NCBI GenBank assembly: GCA_026874595.1 | Contig: CM049313.1 | Location: forward strand, 20,847,508 to 20,911,507 | Direction of reading: 5' to 3' | Source of the DNA: Sipunculus nudus | Taxonomy: Eukaryota > Annelida > Sipuncula > Golfingiida > Sipunculidae | DNA: 64,000 bases | In this document: positions 10,811 through 23,300 of the stretch, piece after piece | Position numbering within the stretch: the first letter of the stretch is position 1 | Layout: every line of letters starts with the position of its first letter | The notes under the pieces: model-generated | Told to the model about the DNA's origin: nothing | The model's input: the letters and a program-made list of their open reading frames with translations, nothing else | Databases searched by the model: none | Made by a program: the position numbers and the translations under genes

Positions 10811-11099
10811 GCGTCAAAAATGACAGAATTATAGGCATTTCTTTGAATGGTCACGTGTTCTCGTTTCACGAGAAACGGTGCGGGATATGACGAGACTTGC
10901 GATTGAACGGCTTAGAACTAGAGGGATGCTGTCTAACGCCGAAAACCAGACCTTTCTATCGCAAATATCAACAGAGATAGAAGCTGGAAAACTCCGCATT
11001 TTCAGATTGTCAAGTTTTACCCCAAAATTCGGTAACCATGGTAACGGCAGCACAAAGCTACATGTGCGAAGGGATAAGCCAATGTTCCTAGTTTCAGAT

Positions 11100-11906
11100 A
11101 CGACAAAAAAAATGGTGTCACGTTTAATATTTTTTGAGATATTGCAGAAAAAATGATATGTTACAGTGTTTCATGTACCACGCCCCCTGGTGGCTATTTC
11201 CAAAAAATGAAAAATTGGTTTCGAGATATTTCTAAATAACACAAAATATGTCATTTTCAAAGTCATAGTTTAAAAAATGCGACCTGTAAGCCATATTTAA
11301 TGAAATCTCGAAAATTCTCGTTTGACGAGAAATGGTGCGAGATTTTACGAGACTTTCACTTGTATGATAAAAAGCTTATTTAGTACTATCTGATGCAAAA
11401 AACTAGAACTCTCTAGCTTTTAAAATGACAAAGTTAGAAAAATTAGGCCTTTTATTTTTGAAAATCATGAGTTTTCCCCTAAAATGTGTAACCATAGAAA
11501 CAGCAGATTTCAGCAACATATATATCAGAAGAAAGGCCTTGGAATGCCGATTAAAATGAGCCATGTTTGAAGTGGCTATGACAAAGAGTAATGGAGATAT
11601 GAAGAAAAGAGCACATTAGGAACTTTTGATGACCTTGACCTTGACCTTTGACCTATATTGCCCAAAAACAATAGGCCTCCAGGACTTTTCCTTGTCTACC
11701 ATCTGTGTAAGTTTAAAAGCAATTGCTGCAAAATTGTGGCCTGTAGAGAGTACACAGACAGACAGACAGACAAACAGACAAACAGACATCCGCGACTGAC
11801 CAACCTGCTTGCAGAAATCGAAGATTTCCGGCAAGCAACAAACAGACAAACAGACATCCGCGACTGACCAACTGCTTGCAGAAATCGAAGATTTCCGGCA
11901 AGCAAT
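11100..11906 (-). mobile_element. Third, divergent Helitron-like repeat copy with 60-bp minisatellite
   Basis: Shares the order of motifs of the two 1.73-kb copies: a diverged 331-bp-type monomer (about 11144), the TGACCT array (11630-11654), GTGGCCTGTAGAGAGTACA, (CAGA)n, then two units of the 60-bp hairpin minisatellite (starting 11786 and 11854, the first lengthened by 8 bases). More diverged than copies 1 and 2, so probably older. Confidence 0.65.
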
Positions 11907-11925
11907 AATATAAACACATCAAATC

Positions 11926-12130
11926 AGGACATCTGGTAGCAAGTCAGACGAACCAGCGTTTGTCAAATGGCGTTTTGCAACTATCGTTCTTTGAAATTGA
12001 GCACATGTGCAGCCAACCCATTTAGGTTACATTGTTTTAGGTTTGTTAACATTTGCGCATATACGTGTTAACCAACAGCTTGTATCGATAAACATACTTA
12101 TACATCTGTCACAGAGACGTTTGATAATCT
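11926..12130 (+). mobile_element. Short interspersed repeat, plus orientation (MITE-like)
   Basis: Contains CATCTGGTAGCAAGTCAGA, AATGGCGTTTTGCAA and TTAGGTTACAT. These recur in the same order at 25128-25425 and in inverted order at 12345-12625. No coding sequence. Confidence 0.6.
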
Positions 12131-12344
12131 CTCTCAGCAGACAACCTACAGTAATTGATATTTATAGTTAGAGTAATCCAGAAATCATATGATTTCTACA
12201 GCAAAGGGAGGTGAATATGTGATAATAAAGACTCAGTGATTATTTTCACTAACTTTTGTATGGTGTCAAATATGGTCTTGTTTTGAATCTTTGCTGCACA
12301 TTGTGTTTTGATGTTTATTACTTGATTCATACATTTGAATATTA

Positions 12345-12625
12345 AAGGTGCCCTTTCACCTACCTTTTGAAAAAGAATTAATGTAATTTCTGGCTTCCTC
12401 TGTCTATATATTAATAATCTAAATGTAATTCTTGTTAAGAAAAGTTCTTATAACGCCTCCGTGAAGATGTATGAACTTTTTTTTAACAACATGTTTAAAC
12501 ACAGCAATGTTGACAAACGGGAAAAACATATAACCTAAGGTGGTAGGTTGCATATATACCGAGTTAGAAAGATCACTTATGCAAAACGCCATTTACAAAG
12601 CTCTGGCTTATCTTTCCTTGTTGCA
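12345..12625 (-). mobile_element. Short interspersed repeat, minus orientation (MITE-like)
   Basis: Reverse complement of the family at 25128-25425. Shared blocks include TTTCACCTACCTTTT, ATAACCTAAGGTGGTAGGTTG and CCATTTACAAAGCTCTGGCTTA. With the plus copy at 11926 it forms an inverted pair separated by about 215 bases. Confidence 0.65.
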
Positions 12626-12696
12626 TTTGTTTTGGTTAGTATGGCGGCCCACCACATACACACGTTGATATAAACAAAACAAGAAACCTGTGTGCG

Positions 12697-13071
12697 GTGA
12701 TACCCACCTTTTCCGACCTATCTTTTTTTTATAAAAGCACCAAAGGATTACTTTTAATTTATAAAGATGAAATACTTGATTGTGTCCCTTTAGTTGACGG
12801 AGTGGTAGAATTTGATCCTGTTATATACATTTTTAAAAGACAAAGGGACTGGATCAAAATTCAAAAAGAATGTATATGGATCATTGTTAGTACTTGCAAT
12901 GTTGACACAATCGATTTGGTAATAGATAAATACAGTTTAAATAATATGGCACCATGTGTCCCCCGCGACGCCGGAGTTATGTGCCATATTTGGTACGGTC
13001 TTATCTTTGTTCTTTTTTTTCTATCGGTCTCCATCTGTGGACTACTGATCTATACTATTAGAGAAATGTAA
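12697..13071 (+). CDS. Unknown ORF with a C-terminal membrane segment
   Basis: Open for 124 codons. Residues about 94-120 form a strong hydrophobic stretch (GLIFVLFFLSVSICGLLIY) followed by a short basic tail (TIREM), like the end of a single-pass membrane protein. Two cysteine-containing patches precede it (CNVD, APCVPRDAGVMC). A possible acceptor (TTTTTTTATAAAAG) lies at about 12723-12738, so this may be the last exon of a larger gene. No family was recognised and it may not be real. Confidence 0.3.
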   Translation: MIPTFSDLSFFYKSTKGLLLIYKDEILDCVPLVDGVVEFDPVIYIFKRQRDWIKIQKECIWIIVSTCNVDTIDLVIDKYSLNNMAPCVPRDAGVMCHIWYGLIFVLFFLSVSICGLLIYTIREM

Positions 13072-13739
13072 AGAAACAATCGCACACGAAACCAATATTA
13101 ACACATATGTGCATTGATTCGATGTCATCTGTCTCCAAAAAGGAGTCATTGGTCAAACTTACACACAACCAATAATTGTGTCATCTAAATCTTCTTTGCT
13201 CTCCTAACATTATATATTATTCTTATTTATCATACACATGTGAGGACTTGTTACATATCATTATATATCCTAAAGCACACACACACACACACAAACACTG
13301 CCTTGATCCGGCAAGGCCTTTTGTTTATGGTTACCTTAGGTCTAGCCACAACATGTATCGCTTGAATAAGGTTGACATGGATGGCGTTACAGGGTGCTCC
13401 TTGAGAGGACCGTTGAATTGATCTGTCAAAAGAATTTTGTGCTAATATTTCTTTTGTAGCATAAGGAGACCAAATAACTCATATTATCGTTAATACATGT
13501 TAAGACTCCATTAGAACCAAAATTAATCCTAAATGATCAGTATGTCTGAAAATAGGGACACTGAATGTGATTAAAATGAGATAATACTTGTCTCCACTGG
13601 GCCCTTGGTACCTCCCGGATGTAACAGCAAAAATTGAACCCGGGAGCATAAAGGATGAACACGCTTTCACAGACGCACATTTTCGCGATAAACTGATGGA
13701 GCTTGATAAATAGAAAGTTTATTTTGTTATCTATGAACG

Positions 13740-14200
13740 AATAAGTAGAGACACTCTATCCCACAACAAGTGTTAGAAATACATGTCAATGCTTTATGCC
13801 GATCCTTTGGGTTAACTCTCAATGGAGTACCCTGTGCCGCTATCCATGCCAACCACGGACAGGCGGTGTACTCTGTAAGTACCTTTGATCCTGGTATTTA
13901 CGTTAATGAAATAAATACATTTTCTCCCAGCTTTACTAGGAGAGCTGTTCCATGATCGAAAGACAGAAACCTTCTCTATGACAAGTAGTATAAGAGCCCT
14001 ATACCTATGTGTGTATTACTCCCTGTCTACAGTGTTGTGCTACAGATTCCTAAACTACATTACCAATGGAGCGGTCGCCTTGTTTATCTTGTGCTATTGG
14101 TATCTCTAGCTCTGTGTTTTAAACGGGAAAAAATCACACCAGCCAGCAGAAGAGACGAAATCGACGACAGAGCTGTAGTTCAAGTGTTACCTCAGTAAAT
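13740..14200 (+). other. Two short open frames with splice-like borders, unknown
   Basis: The first frame (13770-13955) contains TACTCT|GTAAGT, an excellent donor-like site at about 13870. The second (14007-14198) follows CTGTCTACAG, an acceptor-like site near 14031, and includes a hydrophobic stretch (LVYLVLLVSLALCF). They could be small exons or chance. No family recognised. Confidence 0.2.
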
Positions 14201-15221
14201 ATTAAACCAAAAATATTTCGTGATGTAACATTACACTTCTTAAACTTCAGCAATGGACATCACTGATATCATAAATATCATGAATATACGTTGAAAGCGT
14301 TGATGTGAAAAACTTAAGCAACTCAGTATTGTCCGTTTACTGTTCAGGAACGTTTTGCAGAAGATAAATACACTAACAGCTTTAACGGCGACTTCCTTGC
14401 GATATCACCAGGGCCAGATTTCGGGGGACGCAAAGTTGCCGACCCTTTTTGACCTAAAGAATCTGTGATATAAAACAAAATAAGCTTAAAACCGAACAAC
14501 AGATTTTGTGTCCTGCACCGTTTAAAAAAAACATATTAGAACATTACTGCTTACGGTTTTAAATGGCTCTGAAGCATACGTCTGCCTCACTATATGAGTC
14601 CCCCCCCTAAATCTATGAACCCCCTCCCCCTATTGTCCTGATATTCGCGCTCGTATTTTATTCCATGCAAATCCAGCCAGCTTTTACCCAGACCTGTGGT
14701 TCAAATTATAGAAAAAATAGGTCGATAAAACGTGATCATCTTTATAATGTAGGGTGGATACAAAGGAACTAGACTATAAATGATTCTATATGAGTGTCCT
14801 GAAAATTATGATAGTATATTCTAACACATGTACAAATCCAATGTCTCCTTTTTGTAAGACAAGACAAAAACAATTTTACAAATAGTATTAGATAAGTTGT
14901 GTTCAATTTATTTTTTTTCATCACGTGGTCAATTTGTTTCGGTAATGTTGTGACTGTGGCTCAACAAGTCATTTTATTTTTGAATGTTGTGACTGTGGCT
15001 GGGTCAGAACTGAACTTGACTGTTATATCTAATAGTATTACAGCTAAGGCCAATTGACAAATCTGCTCGCAGAACATATATCTTGTGAGAGCCTTGATTT
15101 GTCTGATGGTTTAGAAACACGTATTATATCATTACGTGTTCATTAATACTTAACACTACAATGGTACTCCTTATTAGGCAGGGATATGGAAATAAGTGGC
15201 TGCAGTATATTAAATTAACAA
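14201..15221. other. No gene seen
   Basis: AT-rich intergenic sequence. The only structure noticed is a small direct duplication of GTTGTGACTGTGGCT at about 14947 and 14985. Confidence 0.5.
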
Positions 15222-15545
15222 CTAGAAATCGACATTCTAATGAATGCAAGCCTCCGCCATGTAGTGGTCGCTATTATGGAATGCTGCACAACCTGTATAA
15301 GCATTCACTTATTCGGCCCATATCCCCAGGTTCATTTTTTCTTTCACATTTGTGAATATTGCTTGATGACCTTACTGGATCCGGATCATGTGCCAGCTCC
15401 ACACCAAAATCAAATCGATTCTTCATCGGCCAATTTCCAAAAAGCCCTGAAAATTTCGTGAGATTCCGTTCAGGAATGCGTCTTATATACACACATACAC
15501 ACAGAAGAACAGTTACAAACGCATACCCCCTGGTGGAAGCAATTT
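15222..15545 (-). mobile_element. Short Helitron-like element
   Basis: On the minus strand it ends with a hairpin (CATTC ATTA GAATG, 15233-15246), seven bases, then CTAG (15222-15225) followed by TT. The interior (about 15400-15520) is similar, in the opposite orientation, to 21455-21605, sharing ACGGAATCTCA-GAAATT and TTTTGGAAAT-GGCC blocks. Non-coding. Confidence 0.5.
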
Positions 15546-16420
15546 AATATTAAATACCATATAAGGGGTTGAGTTTGTACTTAAATTAGACTAACTCCGC
15601 AATATCTGAAATGCGCCAATCTCAGGGGAGTAGCCAGGATTAACTGCAGGAGGAGGGGTAGGGGGGGGGGGGGATGTGTGGCTACATTCATACCTGGTAG
15701 GCAAATGGTTCATACGCCTCTACAATCACACACCCTTGCACATGATTCTACCAAGAAGCAGTCCAGAATTCCAATAACCCTGTTAAAACTTTTAGTACTT
15801 AAAAAAGAAAAAGCAGCTAGGTGTCACAGCAAAAACGTTCGGTGAAGAGGTGAGTATTTACAATCAATGCATGATTCCTTATTTCCAGTTTTCTCATTGT
15901 AGATTAAGAAAGTATATCTCTGGAGAAGATCTCCGTATAAAGTGTTACAGATGCAAGTGTACAGTAATGAAACTTGACATATTTTCAGTTCTGAAAACAA
16001 TAATGTTCTTAGAGTCTGGAAAGTTTATCTTAAATATTACATGGTATCCGTATGGGGGGGGGGGGGGGGGGCACGGCCCCCTTGCTGCACCCCCTGGCAT
16101 CGCCCCTAAAAATCTGCCTTATTTGGAAATAAAAATCGTTCTAAAATATTCGAAAATTTATTAATTTGGGGTATTAAAACAAGGTATTTTTATAAATATA
16201 TAATACAATGGCTCACAAATGTACACATAAATGAATAAGTTTTTCTTTGCTAGGAGCCCACTTTTAAATTCTTAAAGTTATTCAGAGAAATGTATAACCA
16301 CACATGCACGCATGTAGAAAGATGCAGAGAAACAGAAACAGGCTTATATGGAAAATGTAAAAGCAGATGAAAGTTATAAATGTTATATCCGGACGTACTG
16401 GATGGATTTTTTTTTGCAGA

Positions 16421-16779
16421 TTAATTTTGCAGCGTTTCATTACTAGGCGTCGAGTTTCCACGCTTGATTGGCGAGTTTTCATTTTCATCACAATCTGGTT
16501 GTGTCGTCTGCTCACAAATCAGCTCGTCGAAACGGCTCTCAGCTAATCGCAGCATCTGACGCACAGCGATCATCGCCAGGATGTCCACATTCTGGTCTAA
16601 TTCGCTCTCTGACTCGTAGTTTCTGACCGGAAGTACATTAGCCCTTGGAACGCCCACTTCCTCCGCCAAGTTTTCAACGATTCTCTTGATCACTGGTGAC
16701 ATAAACGTGCGGGAAGCGTCCTCGGCGACATCCCTGCATACTTTGTCCACGTGGGATAACAGCACCACAAGGGGTATGT
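16421..16779 (-). CDS. IFI44-like exon 5: G4 motif and C-terminal region
   Basis: Begins after ATTTCAG and completes a split codon. IPLVVLLSHVDKVC carries the SHVD motif in the G4 position (THVD/TKVD-like in the family). Then VLPVRNYESESELDQNVDI and LAMIAVRQML, the conserved end of the GTPase region. A polar tail of about 30 residues (QPDCDENENSPIK...) closes the protein at TAA. Confidence 0.88.
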
Positions 16780-17303
16780 CTGAAATGATAATTTCGAAAT
16801 TAAAGTGACATGAAAAGATTTCAGAATTTAACATAACTGGAACAAATTTCTTTTTAAGTCAATGGCTGATTCAGATTTTTTCAAGACTTTATATTGACTA
16901 GGGTTAACTAAAGAATTCTAAAGTAAGTTCTCTTCATTCTTTCACTCTCAACAAAGCTACATCTTATAATGAAAAATTCTGATCGAGGAAAATTACTAGT
17001 ATTTTAAATTTGAGGAAAGGGTCTTTATATCTATTAGAATTAACAAAAGAAGTCTAAAGAAATTTCTCTTCTTTTTTTGCACTGTCATGTCGACAAATCT
17101 ACATCTAATAATAAAAATGTCATACAACTTAAGAACTTAATACTTAACACTTAATACTTGTATATCAAGTAGAATTTTTGACTAAAGAATTCTAGTAACT
17201 GAAATAGTGAAGGACAGGCCTACAATGAAAACGCAATCAGGGTTTTCGCGAAATGACTAGAGCTATATTTCAGGGATTACGTGAAATCCTTAGAAATTTA
17301 GCG

Positions 17304-17360
<57 letters not shown>

Positions 17361-20300
17361 TGATGGTGAATAACCTAGAACACACGGATTCCCATCGGCA
17401 GTGAACCGGTTTTTTCCATTTATATGTACAATAACCCAGCATGGCTATTCATACATTTTTCTCTTTCTCTCTCTCTCTCTCTGATATATTAGAAAAGATA
17501 GACAACTACTTAATTATCAAAAAACTAAGTGCCCTTTAATAATAGTTAAAAATAGAATCCCCCCTCAAAAAAAAAAAAAAAATAAAAAAAAAAAAACATG
17601 AAAATGATAAATGAGCACAATACCTACTTCTATGATTTACTTGAGAACGGATAACTTGGACTTTGTTCTGGGTCTTCTTTGACATTTTGTCCACCGAGGC
17701 AGCACTCACCACGAAAACCACCACATGGGTCTCCTCGCTCAATGTAGGCTGTTTCCGGAAACCCGGTGTATTTGGTGTGATTGGAGCAATAGGGTTGAAC
17801 TGTTGACAGACAAATATAGATTTAAGGGTCTGTTTTCTACCCAAGCCCGCTCTCGGGAGTGTCTCTCAAATGTTTTTGGAAATGTCAAATTGCTTTGAAT
17901 TCATGAAATTTTGTAAACACTGGTGCCTTCCGCGGAATCCACATAAACAGTTTGATGGTTTACGTCATCACAATTAGGCCGGAATACTGTACGAAAATCG
18001 AAGTTTATCAGATAGATGTAATATAGTGGATCAGACAGATTTTAAGATTAGAACCATTGTTGACATAAAGACCGAGTGATGTGCGAGAACTTCCTTGCAG
18101 TGGAAAAATATGGCGGTTACGGTTTTATAGCAGAATCCAGGTTAGTACAAGGTGCATAAGGTGTTTAAATTAGAGATGTTCGTGGGTTTCCTCGCATAAC
18201 TTAAATCGGTCTGGATGAGAAGGGCTGGGTAAGAGGTAAGAAAAAAAAGTCTGTGTTTACGTCGCACATACTAGTGTTGTCAATCCGTAGGGTACGGCGT
18301 GTGTTTGTTCGGACCCGTTAGCGGTTACGTGTCGAGGGACTTTAAGGTTACGGGCGGGCGGACGTGAAGAGTGCGAGAAGGAGATCGGAAAGAAAGAACG
18401 CAACTGTAGGATAAACGATGGAACAGAGGGAAATATTTGGGGAAGCTAGAAGACAACCCGCTTTTAGAGTGATCACTGTATTTCCTGGTGACTTACGAGA
18501 GTTTTTTTTATACATGAACCAGGGCGTGGCATCTCAAAGTCGCCCCATAAGCGTGAAATTTATCTTGACGATACTTCAGGAAACTAATATGAAGCAGTGC
18601 ATACACAGGAACCCGTGAACTGATAACAATAAAATTGTACTCGGTGTGTTTTGATTAACAAGGAAAAACTTTGCAACTTTGTAATCGATTAATAATCATT
18701 TCAATGAAACGTTCTTTTTATGCCCCCGCCACAAAGTGGCCGGGGCATATAGTTTTACCCATGTCCGTCCTTCCGTCATTCCGTCCTTCCGTCCTTCCGT
18801 CATTCCGAAATCAAACAGTTGTACGGACTTTTTTTGCAATGCCTGGAGATATTGGCCTGATATGTGGTGTGGGCAGATAATGACCAGGTACAGGTTGAGT
18901 TCGCGTTTCGTAACGGTTGACCTACTTTTGATTGTTTTACGGCTCCTAAACATAGAAAATTTCATGAAAAATATAAATTTTTATGACAAATGTACATGTA
19001 CAGCCGTTTTTAGCCCTCAGCTCATAGGCTGATGGGCTATTGTTGTCACCCAAACTTCCGTCCGTCCGTCCGTCCGTCCGTCTATCTATCCGTCTTGCGT
19101 CCGTCAGACGCGTCTGTTAACTTTTACCTTGTGAGCGGGATATGTCTAAAAGGATTCACCGTTGGAAATTTATATCATCAGTGAAGATGTATATCGATAA
19201 AATCTCAGTAAAGTTCGAAGATGGGTGACCTTTACCCATTTTTCTACATTTTAGAGCTGATTATAGAAAAACACTCAGAAGCTTATATATTTTAGGAACC
19301 ATTGTGTGGGTGGATTTTCACAAAACTTACTATGATCATTGGGACTGATGGTCTGTACGTGCTGCACAATTTTGGTGGCGCCACCTGCAATTTCTGATTT
19401 TTTAATCAATTTTTATCGGATTTTTCAATTTTGGCCTTGTGAGCGGGATATCTCTAAAAGGATTCACCGTTAGAATTCTATTTCATCAGTGAAGATGTAT
19501 ATCAACAAAATCTTGGTCAAGTGCAAAGATGGGTGACCTTGACCTATTTTTCTTTGTTTTAGAGCTGATTATAGAAAAACACTCAGAAGCTTAAATCTCA
19601 GGAACCATTGTGTGGATTTTCTCAAAAAATTACTATGATCATTTGGAATGACGGTCTGTGCTTGCTGCATAATTTTGGTAGCACCACCTACAATTTCTGA
19701 TTTTTAAATGTATTTTTATCAGATTTTTCAATGTTGGCCTTTTGTGCAGGATATCCCCAAAGGTATTCAACACAGGAAATTTCTTCAGTGCTAATGCATG
19801 ATATTTACAAAATCTTGGTCAAGTTCAAAGATGGGTGATCTTAACCTACTTTTCAAGGTCACAGAGCTTAGTATAGAAAAAAACTTAGGAGCTAATTTCT
19901 CAGGAAGCATTTGGTGGATTAATTGTTATGAAACATGGTACATACCTCTCCAATTTAAATTTATAACTGATTATCAGCTTTTGCTAATATTCTAGCTTTG
20001 CAATGCAATGCTTACAGATACTGGTTTAATGTTTGCACATGTATGGACTTTTTTTCACAATGCCTGCAGATACTGGCCTGATTTTTGGTGTGTTGCTTGA
20101 TAATGACCCGTTACAGATCGAGTTTGTATTTTGCCCTTGTTGACCTACTTTTGATCATACGACACCTCCTGAACTACAAAATTTAACAAATGTTTCTAAC
20201 TTGCCCCAGGCGGGGGCATTCGTGTCGTTCCGACACATCTAGATTCTTATATTTCAGTGACTCTCTAAGTAAATTGTGGTGGTCAGGACATCAGAAAACA

Positions 20301-23300
20301 TAAATTGTTGAAAATATCAACATCTTACTCTGTTCCCGCGTAACATTGGGCTGACGGTGCCCCGGCGTGCTATACTAACACACATAGCATGATTACACAG
20401 TTAAAGACAGTTTCCGATATATGTAGGATTATGTCCAGCCTTGTAAAATATTGTGTACCTGAAAACCATCTGGAATATGGCCATCGAGTAAATAGATGAA
20501 CTCATGCACGTCAAGGCCGAACACGTCCTCAAGGCCCATGGTATCCCAAAGACGAAATCTCAGTGATTGCTCCCCGGTCTTTGCTCGAATCTCGTATTTA
20601 CGATGCTTCAAAAAAGAAAATAAAACATATTTTAAAGACACAAGCTTCTTTGCTGATTAAAGGTATGATATACAGAAACAATTAAGTATGTTTGAGCAGT
20701 GCTGATATCATTGTATAAATGCAATAAAATGTGTTACAAGCATTGCCTTCCTTTAAAGTAGTTAGGTCGTGAGAGATTTTTTACAATAAATATGTCAGCA
20801 TAACAAAACTAGAAACATTCGTTGAAAGGTACTTATCTTTTGCCCATTATAATTGCACTCTCCTGACATAAAGGAAAAAAAATCTATCAGACATAAAAAA
20901 AAAATCATTTCTGTACCCGGGTTGTGAGACTGTGAGGGCCGGTTCCCGCGGCAGCCTGTGACGTCACGTATCCACGATACACGGAGTTGATCGTGTTGAA
21001 GAAGCTGGATTTTCCGGCCCGGGTAGGGCCAACCATGACAATATTGGCGTGAGTCACAGCGAGTTGATCTGCTGGCTTGTAACTTTCAAGCCATTCCTTC
21101 AGCAAGCCATGCGTCTGAAAAAAAAAAATTGGTTCACTCATGCAGTGACACATGGATGCAAACATGTACGGTCCACCTTTGGGCCTTTAGCCAACAGGGA
21201 AGCAACGTTGACAGGTGAGACTGACTTCTGTGGTCTCAAGGTCCCTATTCAGGGTGAGCGTTCTGAAGGCTCAATCGACAGGGGAGGATCCAGGATTTCG
21301 CGAGTGCGTCAGTGTTGGGAGGGGGGGGGGGGGGCTAGTGGATTGATCATTTCATAATCATACATAAAAATGTGCACCTGCCTGCCCTGTATAACTTGTG
21401 TGTGAAATATAACTGTTTTGAAGACTAGGGCTCTGACATGCCATAGTGTATGTTGTTCATTTCCTCCGCTAGGAGGGTATATATGCTTTTTTCCACGTCT
21501 GTGTATGTGTGTGTGATTGTTCACAATAAATCTCGTTCAATCATGGACGGAATCTCATGAAATTGTCAAGGCATTTTGGAAATGGGCCAAGAAAGAATTT
21601 ATTAGATATCGGTGTGGATATCGCACATAATCCAGATTCAGGAATATAATCACCGAATATTCAGAAATGTGCAGTCACAAATTCACATGGGAATACGGGG
21701 TCAATAAATGAATAAAAACACGGGTTGCGGAGTACCCCAAATTAAGGACCGCCCACACGGTGGAGGACTGCAATACCTATAATGTATATTTCTAGAGTTA
21801 AAAATGTTAAAATGGGCGAAAATCTCGAAAAGCATCCTAAATATAAATAATCTATCATTTTATTCACGTAATATATCTAGAATTCATCTCCATCAGATCT
21901 TGCTCGTCTGAAGTAGTCAAAATACTTCGCTTCTTTCCATCAATATGATAATATATATTTTTTTAAATCAACTATTATTAAAGGATGAGAGAGAGAAGTA
22001 GGCCTATTGGATATGGTAATTAACATATATTCAATCAATCTCATATGCACTTCGCTTCAGTCTAACGTCGAATATTTTGCTGATTGGAAACTAACAAAAC
22101 ATCATTTTAACATCTTTTGCACTTTACACTTTATATAAGTTAACTAGCAGTACGACTAGTCGTAATGATAGAGTCATAATGTTTAGCAGGTGCGGTAGAC
22201 TTCAGCACGGTTGACAAACATCTGGGACCGGTAATAGTGATTGTGGCCTGTGTTAATATGTTCGGCAGGTAAATGGTGCTAGTATGAATACATTGGGACG
22301 ACGGTAGTGAATAAGGTTGGAACTTTTGTTTTGGCACTGTTGTAAACTGGTCGGATAAACGGAATGAAAACCAGTCGTAGTACCAGAAAATATTTTAATT
22401 AGGTCACCTGGTTGCAGCCGCCAAAATTGTAACCTTATTATTAAATCCGCCATTTGGGGCATTCACTGTCGATGGTTCTTGCGGGACGGACGGACAGCTA
22501 TGGTTCGTATTTAATATTGTATAGCCTATGTTATAAATGCCCACCCCCACCCCATTTGTTATTTTATAAATGTAAGGATGATTCTGTTAGACTTTATCAG
22601 GAATGAACTAAGCCGGGTTAAAACTACCAGCCGCCATCTTAACTTTACTCCCTTGGTTTGGTATTGCCTATGACAGTGACTGTGATTAGCAAAATTGAAA
22701 CAAAATTGAAACATTTATAGTATTACAGTTAATAGAGGTTTTGAAACCTGTTGGGTAATTTCCATATTTTATATGACTTTCCAAATTGTGTGCAGCAGGT
22801 TCCACGTGGTAAGTCTCGTCATGAGTGACCATCTTTAGCCGCCATTTTGTATATCATGAACCCCTGGTGCAAATGGTGTCAAGACTCGCAGAAACTGTGA
22901 GGAAATGTACAACTGATGTGGACGTGGTGGCATAATCTGTAGTACCTAAGGCAGTACCCACAGTCAGTACCCCACAGGCTGCAAGTGCCTGTAAGTCTAC
23001 AAAGAGTATGGGTAGGACAACACTGACTGCATGTTTATAGAATCCTTTGTAATTTTATTGCATAATTCAATTGATGGGAATAAAGGAAAACTATAGTAAG
23101 CTTGAGACCAGATAACAAAGAACGAACTGAGAATCATATAGTTCAGTAGTTAGTATTGACAACGGTGTGTGATGTATATTGTATGTGTATATTGTAACAG
23201 TTTGAAGGATACTTTTGTTCTGGAGAAATAAATACTATAGTCTACAGTACGAGTTGCAGTGTGGGCTTCTGAGAGGTAAACTCGTGAGGGCTAGTGAGAA

